Below are positions 21,863-31,283 of a DNA stretch of 64,000 nucleotides, one piece after another. Source of the DNA: Arenibacter sp. 6A1. GTDB taxonomy: Bacteria > Bacteroidota > Bacteroidia > Flavobacteriales > Flavobacteriaceae. The stretch is from NCBI RefSeq assembly GCF_012272855.1, contig NZ_JAAXCQ010000011.1:1-64000 (forward strand), given 5' to 3'. The notes under the pieces are model-generated. The model was not told the DNA's origin. It did not search any database and worked only from the letters and a program-made list of their open reading frames with translations. The first letter of the stretch is position 1. Each line of letters begins with the position of its first letter. The position numbers and the translations under genes were made by a program.

Positions 21863-22708
21863 ATGAGAAAAGTTTTGATTCCAACAGATTTTTCCGACAA
21901 TGCTTTTAACGCATTAAAATACGCCTGTCAAATTTTTAAATACGAAACCAGTGAGTTTTATATTATGCATGCTTATGCGGATGATGTGTACAATCAGGAA
22001 ATTAATACCGATCGCAGTTTGTTGGAGGTAAAAAAAGAAGAGTGCTTTCAGGAATCTGAGATAAAGCTCAAAAATATTTTGGCTGAGATTAAAAAATATT
22101 CCCCAAATCCAAATCACACTTATTCTACGCTTTCCAAATTTGGTTCGTTAATAGATGAAACAAATGACTTGGTTAACGAGCACAATATGGATATTGTCGT
22201 CATGGGAACCAAAGGAAAAACCAATGACCGGCATCTCACCTTTGGCAGTCATACCCTGCAAGTATTAAAGTACATTCAGAGTCCTGTATTGGCGATTCCT
22301 GAAAACTACGAATACAAAGCACCTAAAGAAGTGCTTTTTCCTACCAATTATTTGGTGCCGAACAAACGCAGGGAACTTAAATTATTATGTGAGATAACAG
22401 CCTCCTTCAGGTCATCGATACATTTATTGTATATAGACCCTATAAAAGTATTGACACTCCGACAGGAAGACAATTTAGAGTTTATTAAAAACTCTTTAAA
22501 AAAGGCAAAAATCATCACGGCCACTAGTGCAGAAAAGGACAAAGCAAAGGCTATTACCAATTTTATAACCGAACATAAGATAGATATGTTGGTGATGGTA
22601 CATACAAGACACTCCTATTTAGAAGATATGTTGTACCAATCTACCATAGACAAAATAGGTCTGCATATAAAGATCCCTTTTCTGATTTTTCAAAACCTAG
22701 CTCGTTAA
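21863..22708 (+). CDS. Universal stress protein, two UspA domains (copy 2)
   Basis: 281 aa. Starts MRKVLIPTDFSDNA. The first domain keeps G-2x-G-9x-G-S (GTKGKTNDRHLTFGS); the second does not. It is the first gene after operator copy 4 and is followed 20 nt later by copy 3, so the two form an operon. Confidence 0.93.
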   Translation: MRKVLIPTDFSDNAFNALKYACQIFKYETSEFYIMHAYADDVYNQEINTDRSLLEVKKEECFQESEIKLKNILAEIKKYSPNPNHTYSTLSKFGSLIDETNDLVNEHNMDIVVMGTKGKTNDRHLTFGSHTLQVLKYIQSPVLAIPENYEYKAPKEVLFPTNYLVPNKRRELKLLCEITASFRSSIHLLYIDPIKVLTLRQEDNLEFIKNSLKKAKIITATSAEKDKAKAITNFITEHKIDMLVMVHTRHSYLEDMLYQSTIDKIGLHIKIPFLIFQNLAR

Positions 22709-22728
22709 AAAACTAAATACGATCCCTT

Positions 22729-23586
22729 ATGAAGCGCATTTTGATTCCTACCGATTTTTCCGAAAATAGCTATAAAGCAATAGCTTATGCTTTACAGTTG
22801 TTAAAATCTAAAAGCTGTACCTTTCACTTGTTAAATACGTATACTCCCGCAATATATCAGGCCGAGTATTTATTGCACAGTCCGGCACAAATAGGGTTGG
22901 GCGATATTTACCAGACAAATTCGGAGACCCAGCTAGAGGGATTAAAAAAGAAGCTTACCACCCAATTTAAGAATCCATTACATGAATTTGTGACCCATAC
23001 AGCCTTTAATGTATTAGTAGACGCCATTGATGAGTTGGTGAGTAATGAAAGTATAGATCTCGTTGTGATGGGTACACAGGGTGCTACAGGTGCCAAGGAG
23101 ATTTTCTTGGGAAGTAATACCGTACATCTTTTAAAACGCGCTAAATTCCCTGTTTTGGCCGTGCCCAACAACTACGGGTTCAGGCTTCCTAAAAAGATTT
23201 TATTTCCCACAGATTATGAGATAAATTATAATACTGTCTTATTAAAAGAGATGCTCTATTTGGCAGATATTCATAATGCCAAGATAAAGGTGATGCATAT
23301 ATCACAAAATTACGAGCTCAGTGCAGAACAACAAAAAAACAAAAGTAAATTAACCGAACTTCTTGCAGGGGCGGTACATCAATTTCACGACCTGCCAGAT
23401 CAAGGAATAATTGAAGGTATAAACAGCTTTCAGCAAACTCATGAAACAGATGTTTTGGTCATGGTTAAAAACAAACACAGCTTTTTGGAAAATCTTTTTC
23501 TTAAACCTGTCATTAACCAAATAGGATTCCATACTAACATCCCCTTCTTGGTGCTGCCTTATAATTTGTTACAGGAATCTAAATGA
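22729..23586 (+). CDS. Universal stress protein, two UspA domains (copy 3)
   Basis: 285 aa. Starts MKRILIPTDFSENS; the first domain has GTQGATGAKEIFLGS, a complete ATP pattern. The second domain is degenerate. Second gene of the operon with copy 2. Sequence divergence from copies 1, 2 and 4 is large enough that this is an old family expansion and not a recent tandem duplication. Confidence 0.93.
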   Translation: MKRILIPTDFSENSYKAIAYALQLLKSKSCTFHLLNTYTPAIYQAEYLLHSPAQIGLGDIYQTNSETQLEGLKKKLTTQFKNPLHEFVTHTAFNVLVDAIDELVSNESIDLVVMGTQGATGAKEIFLGSNTVHLLKRAKFPVLAVPNNYGFRLPKKILFPTDYEINYNTVLLKEMLYLADIHNAKIKVMHISQNYELSAEQQKNKSKLTELLAGAVHQFHDLPDQGIIEGINSFQQTHETDVLVMVKNKHSFLENLFLKPVINQIGFHTNIPFLVLPYNLLQESK

Positions 23587-23755
23587 TTTGGTAGAAACTA
23601 AATCTTGCCAACCTTAAATGTTTTTTAATTTGCAGTGATAGCTATTGTTGTTTGCTCTGGAACAAGACGGTTTCTGCCATTTTTAAACGTATTATGGCCA
23701 TGGTCTTCACAGTCATGAAATTTACATTTACCAGCCGAGTTAAATGGATGAAAAT

Positions 23756-24604
23756 ATGGACAAAAGAATTTTATTGCCGACAGATTTTTCAAGGAATTCC
23801 CTTAATGCCATTATATACGCATTGGAATTTTTCCAGGATCAAAAATGTCATTTTTATATTTTGAACGCCTATTTGGTAAACGGATATTCCATAGACGATT
23901 TTAGAGTGCCCGTACCGGGAAATAAGGCTCATCAAACAGCTCATAATGCTTCTCAAGAGAACCTTCAAAAGGTTCTGGAAAAACTAAAACTTCACCAAAA
24001 CGTACACAATCATACCTTTCATACCATATCAACCAACAATTCCTTGAGCTATGGTGTTAAAAATATAATCACTAAAAAAGATATCGATCTGGTGATCATG
24101 GGTACCAAAGGGGCTACCGGGGCAAAAACTATTATTTACGGCACCAATACGGTGGCAATTATGGAAGAGGTCACTGAATGTCCGGTGATGTCGATTCCAG
24201 AAGAATTTAAATTTTCTCGGCCCAAGGAAATTGTTTTTACCACTAATTACAAAGCCAGTTTTAAACGTAGGGAACTACTTCGCTTAATAGAGATCGCAAA
24301 AATACATCATACCCCAATAAGGGTGCTACATATAATGGAGGACCTTGAACTTAGTTCATTGCAGCAAAATAACAAGGAATTACTCGAAGGTGTTTTAGAG
24401 TCTTTGGAGCATAGTTTTCATCATCTTTCACCAATAAACATCCATAAGGGAATAGGGGCCTTTATTGAAAGTAGGGGGAGCGATATGGTAGCCTTTTTAA
24501 ATAAAAAGCATCATTATTTCAAAAGTATCTTTACCAACCCCTTGGTAAAAGAAATAGGCTACCATGCTGATATTCCAGTCCTAGTGCTAAATGATTATAC
24601 CTAA
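23756..24604 (+). CDS. Universal stress protein, two UspA domains (copy 4)
   Basis: 282 aa from the ATG at 23756, chosen because MDKRILLPTDFSRNS then lines up with the starts of the other copies; an ATG at 23744 is possible. The first domain has GTKGATGAKTIIYGT, with T for the last S, which the pattern allows. The second half lacks the pattern. It is 170 nt downstream of copy 3 with its own TAcaTTTa at 23723-23730 as a candidate -7 element, and I found no full TGAT-N4-ATCA box for it. Confidence 0.92.
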   Translation: MDKRILLPTDFSRNSLNAIIYALEFFQDQKCHFYILNAYLVNGYSIDDFRVPVPGNKAHQTAHNASQENLQKVLEKLKLHQNVHNHTFHTISTNNSLSYGVKNIITKKDIDLVIMGTKGATGAKTIIYGTNTVAIMEEVTECPVMSIPEEFKFSRPKEIVFTTNYKASFKRRELLRLIEIAKIHHTPIRVLHIMEDLELSSLQQNNKELLEGVLESLEHSFHHLSPINIHKGIGAFIESRGSDMVAFLNKKHHYFKSIFTNPLVKEIGYHADIPVLVLNDYT

Positions 24605-24786
24605 AAGAATTTAAGGCGCTGTTCTCATACCTGGTGCGATAAAACGGAAGAAATTCACTTAAAAATGAGGTTTTTAATTTAAAAGGAACAGCATTATATG
24701 ATTTTTAAAACTATCAAAGTGTACCATTAAACTGGAGTTTTCATTTATAAAGTATTCAAAAACTCATAATAATTAATCATAATAAG

Positions 24787-24794
24787 TACCTTTG
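24787..24794 (+). promoter_or_regulatory. Strong -7 element opening a gene-free leader
   Basis: TAccTTTG, a full consensus match, about 440 nt before the porin start. The 628-nt gap 24605-25232 contains no convincing gene. After this element come a 14-nt palindrome (TACTACTAGTAGTA near 24914-24927) and then the terminator-like structure at 25002-25069. A short ATG frame at 24803 (seven codons) was not accepted as a gene. Confidence 0.5.
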
Positions 24795-25001
24795 CATCTT
24801 ATATGTCGACGTCCAAACTGTCTTAGTTGTCTGCGCCGGATAATTAGTCCATACAAATACATATCGAAGAGGTTTAACATTGACTAACCTTTAGAAAGTA
24901 AAAATTTTCAGTACTACTAGTAGTAGCATAATTTACGGTTCCCTTAATGTTTCTTCAAGTAGCCATAGACTTATTGGAGCAAATCGACAAGAAGAATTAA
25001 G

Positions 25002-25069
25002 AGCTGTTCGGTAACAAACGAAAGGATCTGGTATAGAAGGTACAGCTTTGTTTTTGGAACAGTTTTTTT
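25002..25069 (+). terminator. Terminator with an overlapping alternative stem (candidate attenuator)
   Basis: CTGTTC (25004-25009) pairs with GAACAG (25057-25062), strengthened by AACAAA (25013-25018) with TTTGTT (25048-25053), and seven T follow. AGCTGT (25002-25007) can instead pair with ACAGCT (25042-25047). The two pairings share bases and exclude each other, as in a transcription attenuator. It may end a leader of the porin-transporter operon or a small RNA starting near 24800. Confidence 0.5.
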
Positions 25070-25232
25070 AGTTCCTTTTTTGAACTTAAGGTTTTATCCT
25101 AAATATGCGGATATTCTTGTGTATTTTATACTTTTTTAATTAGTTAGGACCCTAAAAGTGTTTTATAAATACCTGGAATTTTTGCAGCAATAATAATTAA
25201 ATACTAGTTTATCCAACTTTTAAAATCACTTA

Positions 25233-26384
25233 ATGATAGAGAAAATCACTCATTTACAATTCCCAAAAACTATTTGCCTTGCATTTCTTGCCTTGCTAGT
25301 AGCACTTCCTGTTATTGCTCAGGAAAAACCGGAATTAAAAATTGGCGGAGCATTGCGTTTCAACTATAATTTATCGTCCTGGAAAGAAGGTCAGAAAAAG
25401 CGTGGTGGAGATTTTGGATATGATATGTTCAGGGTAAATGCCGAAGCAGCCTACAAAGGAATATTTCTGAATGCCGAATACAGATTGTATTCTGAAGGTT
25501 TTGGAGGTGGATTCTTAAAGCAGGGTTGGGTAGGGTATAATTTTAACGAACAAGATCAAATTCATATTGGTTTAACACAGGTTCCTTTTGGAATTCAACA
25601 ATACAATTCTCACAACTGGTTTTTTAATTTGTCTTATTATGTAGGGATGGAAGATGACCATGATATGGGGGTGAAATACTTGCATTCAGGAGAAAAAATT
25701 GAATATCAATTGGCCTTCTTTAAAAATGCGGAGGAATTGAGATTTGGTAACTATACGGAAACTTCCCCAAACAGATATTCCTATGACATCACAGGTAGAA
25801 ACAAAGAAGTAAATCAATTCAACGGTAAATTTATTTACAAATTTGGGGAAGAATCAGCCAATAGATTGGGCGTTTCCTTGGAATATGGGGGGCTCTACAA
25901 TTTAGATACCGAAGAAATGGGCGATCATGCTGCTATTGCCGCTCATTACGAAATAACGAAAGGAAAATGGAATGGAAAAGCACAAGTTATTACAGCTTCC
26001 CATAACCCAGCGAATGCGGAAGGAGAATCTACAGATGTAGTTATGATGGCTGCCTACGGAGCGCCTTATGAAGTTGCTTCCGATTTTAATATGTATTCTT
26101 TGGCCATTTCCAGAAATGTTCCGGTAACATGGGGGCCTGTTTCAAATTTGCAGTTTTATAATGATTTTGGTTATATGCAGAAAAAGACCTTCGGATTTAC
26201 CGATTCTTATATGAATGTAACCGGGGTTTTGGTCTCTGCCGGAAGTGTGTATATGTATATAGATTACGCCGCGGGATACAATCATTCTTGGTTAGGAGGA
26301 AATTTTGTGGACGATTTCTCCAAAGGGAATCCGGACGCCAAATGGGAAGCAAGGTTTAACATCAATATTGGCTACTATTTTTAA
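25233..26384 (+). CDS. Outer-membrane porin-like beta-barrel
   Basis: 383 aa. A signal peptide ends near VIAQE; the rest is alternating polar and aromatic strands with many G/Y/F turns, ending in phenylalanine (YYF) as outer-membrane barrels do. It resembles porins of the OprP/phosphate-selective fold by general look only. It is followed 67 nt later by a BCCT transporter and then a universal stress gene, so it probably lets the transporter's substrate, such as a betaine, cross the outer membrane. The substrate is inferred from the neighbour. Confidence 0.75.
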   Translation: MIEKITHLQFPKTICLAFLALLVALPVIAQEKPELKIGGALRFNYNLSSWKEGQKKRGGDFGYDMFRVNAEAAYKGIFLNAEYRLYSEGFGGGFLKQGWVGYNFNEQDQIHIGLTQVPFGIQQYNSHNWFFNLSYYVGMEDDHDMGVKYLHSGEKIEYQLAFFKNAEELRFGNYTETSPNRYSYDITGRNKEVNQFNGKFIYKFGEESANRLGVSLEYGGLYNLDTEEMGDHAAIAAHYEITKGKWNGKAQVITASHNPANAEGESTDVVMMAAYGAPYEVASDFNMYSLAISRNVPVTWGPVSNLQFYNDFGYMQKKTFGFTDSYMNVTGVLVSAGSVYMYIDYAAGYNHSWLGGNFVDDFSKGNPDAKWEARFNINIGYYF

Positions 26385-26451
26385 AATTCACACATAGTAC
26401 AGAGAGGGTAAAACTCTTGAAAATTAATTACATTAAAAAACAAAATACTTT

Positions 26452-28077
26452 ATGGCAAAGAAGATTATAAGAAGTGATGAAAGAAAACCCGTTTTCGGAT
26501 TGGAGGTGAATGGTCCTGTGTTTTTTACATCGGCTATTACTATTATCATCATTATAACATTAACCCTGATGTATAAAGAAAGGGCAGAACAATATTTTAC
26601 CGCAATCCAGGATTTTGTTTCAAGGAATGCCGGTTGGTTTTTTATATTAAGCATAAATATTTTTCTAATATTTATGATCTATCTGGCCTTCAGTAAATTT
26701 GGACAGTTACGGATTGGAGGGCAAAGTGCAAAACCCGAATTTAAAACTATTTCCTGGTTCGCAATGCTATTTAGTGCGGGAATGGGAATTGGATTATTGT
26801 TTTGGAGTATTTCAGAACCAATCTATCATTTTTTGAGTCCGCCAATGGCAGAAGGCGGAACTGCCGAAGCTGCCAAGGAAGCCATGAAATTTACCTTTTT
26901 ACACTGGGGATTTCACGCCTGGGCCGTGTATGCATTGGTTGGATTATCCCTAGCGTATTTCACGTATTCTCGTGGCCTTCCCCTTACTATTAGATCGGTT
27001 TTTTATCCTTTTTTAGGAGATAGAATTTACGGAAAAATTGGAGATGCTATAGATATTTTCGCTGTACTCGCCACTTTATTTGGCCTTGCCACTTCTTTAG
27101 GAATGGGGGTTCAACAAATTGCGGCCGGATTAAATCACCTTTTTGGAGTGGATAGCGGTGTACAAACTCAAATTATGCTAATTGCCGGAATAACCTTGGT
27201 TGCTACCATCTCAGTTGTTTTGGGAGTCGATAAAGGGGTGCGGATTTTGAGTGAGTGGAATATGAGAATAGCGGTGTTATTTCTCTTGATAGTATTAATA
27301 TTGGGGCCAACGATCTTTATATTTAAGTCCTTTGTACAAAATACAGGGAATTATTTATCCGGATTTCTTGAAGTTGCAACTTGGACAGAAAGTTTCACTG
27401 GTTCCAATTGGCAAAATACCTGGACCCTTTTTTACTGGGGATGGTGGATTGCCTGGTCTCCTTTTGTAGGAATGTTTATTGCCCGTATTTCTAAAGGGCG
27501 CACCGTGCGTGAGTTTATTTTAGGAGTATTAATAGTGCCTGCAATTGTAACCTTTTTTTGGATCTCAGCTTTTGGTAGTACAGCGATCCATCAGGCACTT
27601 CTTGGAGATGATATTATTATAAATGCGGTAAATGATAATGTTGCCACCGCTCTGTTTGTGTTTTTGGAAGATTATCCTTTTGCCTTTGTTCTAAACATTA
27701 TTGCCGTAATTTTAATCGCAGGATTTTTTATTACCTCTTCAGATTCCGGATCTTTAGTGGTAGATAATTTAACCTCCGGAGGTAAAATAGATGCACCGGT
27801 AGGACAAAGAATTTTTTGGGCCATTGCAGAAGGAAGTATTGCAGCGGTCCTTTTAATAGGGGGCGGGTTGCAAGCACTGCAAACAGCCACTATAGTAACA
27901 GGACTGCCCTTTGCAGTGATTTTATTGATTATGTGCTTTTCCCTATACAAAGGCTTAAGCGAAGATTTGAGAAAATTGAAAAAGCGGGAATCCCAAAAAG
28001 AACTTGAAAATTACGAGGAAATAGTTTCTGCCATCGTTAAAAAACGAAATATTAATCAGCAAAACAATATTAAATAA
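26452..28077 (+). CDS. BCCT family transporter (betaine/choline type)
   Basis: 541 aa with about twelve membrane helices. BCCT landmarks: MGIGLLFWSISEP after the third helix and GWWIAWSPFVGMFIARISKGR, which holds the tryptophan box that binds quaternary amines in BetP. These carriers import glycine betaine, choline or carnitine with Na+ or H+. The C-terminal tail is charged and short. Between a porin and a universal stress protein, an osmoprotectant role is likely. The exact substrate is open. Confidence 0.93.
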   Translation: MAKKIIRSDERKPVFGLEVNGPVFFTSAITIIIIITLTLMYKERAEQYFTAIQDFVSRNAGWFFILSINIFLIFMIYLAFSKFGQLRIGGQSAKPEFKTISWFAMLFSAGMGIGLLFWSISEPIYHFLSPPMAEGGTAEAAKEAMKFTFLHWGFHAWAVYALVGLSLAYFTYSRGLPLTIRSVFYPFLGDRIYGKIGDAIDIFAVLATLFGLATSLGMGVQQIAAGLNHLFGVDSGVQTQIMLIAGITLVATISVVLGVDKGVRILSEWNMRIAVLFLLIVLILGPTIFIFKSFVQNTGNYLSGFLEVATWTESFTGSNWQNTWTLFYWGWWIAWSPFVGMFIARISKGRTVREFILGVLIVPAIVTFFWISAFGSTAIHQALLGDDIIINAVNDNVATALFVFLEDYPFAFVLNIIAVILIAGFFITSSDSGSLVVDNLTSGGKIDAPVGQRIFWAIAEGSIAAVLLIGGGLQALQTATIVTGLPFAVILLIMCFSLYKGLSEDLRKLKKRESQKELENYEEIVSAIVKKRNINQQNNIK

Positions 28078-28085
28078 TTCTACTC

Positions 28086-28943
28086 ATGACTGATATAAAA
28101 AACATCCTGGTCGCCTTAGATCTTTCAGATATCGATACTACCCTAATTGAGTATGCATCATTTATTGCTCAAGCCCTAAAGGTTGATAAAGTATTCTTTG
28201 TACATAATATAAAAAAATATGAGATTTCAGAATTATTTGATGAACAGCTAAAGGAAATTAACCTCGACGAAATAATAGGGGATGAGTTAAATGAAAAGGT
28301 AGAAGAAAAATTTACCTCTTCTGCCGAATGGGAAGTCCTTATTTCAGAAGATCCTTATTCCGAATCCCTTATCAATTATATTGTCAATAAGTATCAGGTC
28401 CAGCTTGCCATAATAGGAAATAAAAACAGGTCAAAAGGTACTGGAGTCGTAAGTGGAAAATTACTACGTCTTTTAAAGTGCAATATTCTGTCGGTCCCAA
28501 AAAATGCGGAACCTGTTATTTCCAATATTTGGGCAGGAACAGATTTTTCAAGTGCTTCCAGAAAGGTTTTTGGAGTGGCAGAAAGTTTGCAGAGAGCCAC
28601 AGCGGCAAAAGTAAAAGCGGTGCATGTATTTAATGTGCCCGTTCAGTTTTCTCCTTATATTCCAAAAGAACATCTCGATCTGAAGATAGAGAATCATTTA
28701 AAAGGGAAGTATGAGAAATTCATTAAAAAAATCAAATATCAAGGAGATTTAACTTCAGAAATTATTCCAGGAAGAGATAGCGGAGTTGCAGAAAAACTGC
28801 GTATCAAAGCCCAAACTTCCAAGGTAGATCTTATTATTGTTGGAGACAAAGGAAGAAACACCTTCTCATCCTTGCTTGTAGGGAGTGTGACCGAGGAGCT
28901 TTTTAATCAGGACTTGGATGTGCCTCTATGGATCGTAAAGTAG
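28086..28943 (+). CDS. Universal stress protein, two UspA domains, transporter-linked (copy 5)
   Basis: 285 aa, starting eight bases after the BCCT stop. Unlike copies 1-4, the ATP pattern is in the second domain (GDKGRNTFSSLLVGS) and the first is degenerate (GNKNRSKGTGVVSGK). It has diverged strongly from the others. Linkage to the transporter suggests it tunes uptake under stress; USPs fused or linked to carriers are known in other bacteria. Confidence 0.92.
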   Translation: MTDIKNILVALDLSDIDTTLIEYASFIAQALKVDKVFFVHNIKKYEISELFDEQLKEINLDEIIGDELNEKVEEKFTSSAEWEVLISEDPYSESLINYIVNKYQVQLAIIGNKNRSKGTGVVSGKLLRLLKCNILSVPKNAEPVISNIWAGTDFSSASRKVFGVAESLQRATAAKVKAVHVFNVPVQFSPYIPKEHLDLKIENHLKGKYEKFIKKIKYQGDLTSEIIPGRDSGVAEKLRIKAQTSKVDLIIVGDKGRNTFSSLLVGSVTEELFNQDLDVPLWIVK

Positions 28944-29071
28944 TACATTAAACCTTGAGAGAACCAATAGGAATGCGTTTTTCGATCGTACGTTGACACT
29001 TCTGAATGGGTGCATGGTCCGTATTTTCACAGACCTATAAATGACAATGTAGTCTCGCGAAAAACAAAATG

Positions 29072-29121
29072 AAGGGGCTTAAGAAATATTTGCAAAAAGG
29101 CAAATGTTTTTTAAGCCCCTT
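29072..29121 (+). terminator. Terminator-like hairpin after the BCCT-USP operon
   Basis: AAGGGGCTT (29072-29080) pairs with AAGCCCCTT (29113-29121), extended inside by ATTTGC with GCAAAT around a short loop. It lies about 130 nt after the last stop codon. The T run is short. Confidence 0.75.
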
Positions 29122-29123
29122 AT

Positions 29124-29156
29124 TTGTAGTAGTTTATCTTCTTTTTCTTACCTTTA
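29124..29156 (+). promoter_or_regulatory. Candidate promoter of the MBL-fold gene
   Basis: TTG at 29124-29126, 22-nt spacer, TAccTTTa at 29149-29156, then the ATG at 29224. One base off the consensus. Confidence 0.4.
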
Positions 29157-29223
29157 GTTATACGGGTCCTGTCCCCTTACCCAGTTTAGCGATTATTTTT
29201 ATTACGAATTAAAATATTCTGAT

Positions 29224-30609
29224 ATGCAAACTGTAAAACTTCATTTCTTAGGTGCCTCGGGCACTGTGACAGGATCGAAATACTACCTAGAAACGTCTGA
29301 ATGTAATATCATGATCGATTGTGGGATGTTTCAAGGATTAAAGGAATTGAGAGAACTGAATTGGAAGCCACTACCTATAGACGCATCAAAAATAGATATA
29401 GTACTGCTAACCCATGGGCATTTTGATCATATCGGGTATTTGCCAAGATTGTTGAAAGAGGGGTATAATGGTACAATAATAGGAACCGAACCTACACTGG
29501 CCATTACAGAAATCGTATTAATGGATAGTGCTAAAATTCAGGAAGAAGCAGCAGAAAGGGACAACGAGGAAGCCTTAAGTGTGCATCAACCTGCAATGCC
29601 TTTTTATACCATAGAAGAGGCCGCCCTGACGTGTAAAAAATTTCAGGTTGAAAAACGGGACAATTGGCACTCCCTATCTACAAATATAAAATTCAGGTAT
29701 CGTTATAACGGTCATATTTTGGGGGCTACTTTCATTGAAATGGAGGTCTTTGGTAAACAATTTGTGTTTTCCGGAGACATCGGGCGACCGCTAGATTATT
29801 TATTAGATGCTCCGGAGCGGCCCCGTTGGGCAGATTATTTATTGTTGGAAAGTACCTATGGCAATAAATTACATCCAAAAGAAAATGTGGAGGAAGCCTT
29901 AAAAGCATTGGTCAATAAAACTATTCTGGAAAAAGGAACTTTAATTATTCCATCCTTTGCTGTAGAGCGTCTTCAATCTTTAATGTATATTTTTTGGAAA
30001 CTTTACAAAAAAAACAAAATTCCCGACATCCCCATATTTATAGATAGTCCCATGGGAAACAATGTACTATCGGTATTCGAAGCTTTTCCGAAATGGCACA
30101 AATTAAGCCATGAAGAATACCTTGCCATGAGAGATCATTTTAATATTGTAAGTTCTTACCGGGAAACCTGGGAGACCATTGACGATCCTAGGCCAAAAGT
30201 GGTTATTGCAGGTAGCGGTATGGTCACTGGAGGAAGGGTGTTAACTTATCTGAAGCAACTTGTCGATATAACGACAACCACGGTACTGTTGGTAGGGTAC
30301 CAGGCCGAAGGCACAAGAGGAAGGCAGCTGCTAGAGGGGGCCCATGAATTAAAACTCTTTGGGAAATACTATCCGGTTAAAGCTAAGATCGAACATTTTG
30401 AAAGCCTTTCTGCCCATGCCGATCAGGAAGAATTGCTACATTGGTTAAAAGAAATTAAAAATATTCCGGAAATGGTTTTTTTGGTGCATGGAGAACCCTT
30501 GGCTTTAGATGCTTTTAGGGTGAAGATAAAGGATAGTTTGGGATGGCTGGTTAAGGTGCCAAAACTCTATGAAACCGTTGAAATATTAATTGATGCAAAA
30601 ACTGATTAA
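29224..30609 (+). CDS. MBL-fold, beta-CASP hydrolase (RNA-processing type)
   Basis: 461 aa. The metallo-beta-lactamase motif LTHGHFDHIGYLP (about 62-74) and the beta-CASP insert (about 195-375) with SGMVTGGR and FVHGEP-like LVHGEP near the end are visible, along with a C-terminal RMMBL part. Such proteins are exonucleases or endonucleases acting on RNA (YSH1 / RNase J relatives), or of unknown role in bacteria. Cytoplasmic. Next to the stress genes and upstream of the helical family protein B, it may act on RNA in stress. The substrate is inferred. Confidence 0.88.
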   Translation: MQTVKLHFLGASGTVTGSKYYLETSECNIMIDCGMFQGLKELRELNWKPLPIDASKIDIVLLTHGHFDHIGYLPRLLKEGYNGTIIGTEPTLAITEIVLMDSAKIQEEAAERDNEEALSVHQPAMPFYTIEEAALTCKKFQVEKRDNWHSLSTNIKFRYRYNGHILGATFIEMEVFGKQFVFSGDIGRPLDYLLDAPERPRWADYLLLESTYGNKLHPKENVEEALKALVNKTILEKGTLIIPSFAVERLQSLMYIFWKLYKKNKIPDIPIFIDSPMGNNVLSVFEAFPKWHKLSHEEYLAMRDHFNIVSSYRETWETIDDPRPKVVIAGSGMVTGGRVLTYLKQLVDITTTTVLLVGYQAEGTRGRQLLEGAHELKLFGKYYPVKAKIEHFESLSAHADQEELLHWLKEIKNIPEMVFLVHGEPLALDAFRVKIKDSLGWLVKVPKLYETVEILIDAKTD

Positions 30610-30666
30610 TATCATAGCATTGCGCCTTTCAGTACAATAGATTTGTGGTTAATTAAGGGGGCAAAC

Positions 30667-31089
30667 ATGAAAAAGAGCTTTAATATAGAAGACCAGAATA
30701 AAAAACTGGAGGTATTATACCGAGACACGCAAAATTGGAAATCAAATCTAAAATTTTTGGAAGATGAGGCGCAGTTTATTAGCCAACTATTAAATTCTTA
30801 TGTGTTTGAGCCGAATACCCCCAACCTTTTTGAACGATTGCAGGACTATGGGAATCGAATGACAACTGTGTCCCAACAAAAGAATGTTCTTAACGAACAA
30901 ATAGCGAACCATGAAAAAAGTTTGGGAGGCATGTTGGAGTGTAAGGACGAAACCTGTGATTTTACCTACTATAATAAACACGAAGAACTGCAAAACGAGG
31001 TAGATCGTTGTTTAAATAGTTTTAAGGAGGTTAAAGCCGAAATATTTAATTATGCCGGGGGAATTTTAAAGAACCGAAAAGAAAATTGA
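30667..31089 (+). CDS. Small helical protein of unknown function, family member B
   Basis: 140 aa from the ATG at 30667; an in-frame TTG at 30643 is less likely. All helix and no signal. It matches the protein at 17418 in length and in motif order: W-x-S-x-L near residue 20-25, LLxxY, a loop with NL, a glutamine/arginine helix, then a block around HExxL. Member B adds two cysteines (LECKDETC). It lies 57 nt after the MBL gene and may be in one operon with it. Confidence 0.7.
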   Translation: MKKSFNIEDQNKKLEVLYRDTQNWKSNLKFLEDEAQFISQLLNSYVFEPNTPNLFERLQDYGNRMTTVSQQKNVLNEQIANHEKSLGGMLECKDETCDFTYYNKHEELQNEVDRCLNSFKEVKAEIFNYAGGILKNRKEN

Positions 31090-31252
31090 GACCTTTTAGG
31101 AGAGGCGTGTAACATACCTTATAGCTGCAAGAAGTGAAGTATTCTATGATAACGACACAGGTCTAATTTTAAAGTCCGGTAACACTGCGAGGATAATTCC
31201 TCTTTAAGAATTCTGTACAATCTCCAAGATTTTTTCCTATTATAAAAAGTAA

Positions 31253-31283
31253 TTGCCTTTATTGAAAAAAGGAGGTAACTTTC
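31253..31283 (+). promoter_or_regulatory. Candidate promoter in the 420-nt gap before trxB
   Basis: TTG at 31253-31255, 20-nt spacer, TAacTTTc at 31276-31283, one base off the consensus. The leader to the ATG would be about 220 nt. Apart from this the gap 31090-31510 shows nothing definite. Confidence 0.35.

Noticed and set aside
23636-23647. TGAT-AGCT-ATTG before USP copy 4
   Set aside because: Only half of the palindrome is kept, and there is no TAnnTTTG at the spacing of the other boxes.
24618-24694. GCTGTTC and GAACAGC in the gap after USP copy 4 as a terminator stem
   Set aside because: The arms are more than 60 nt apart without other pairing.
24803-24826. Seven-codon frame after the TAccTTTG element
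   Set aside because: Too short and would be leaderless; no support beyond the ATG.
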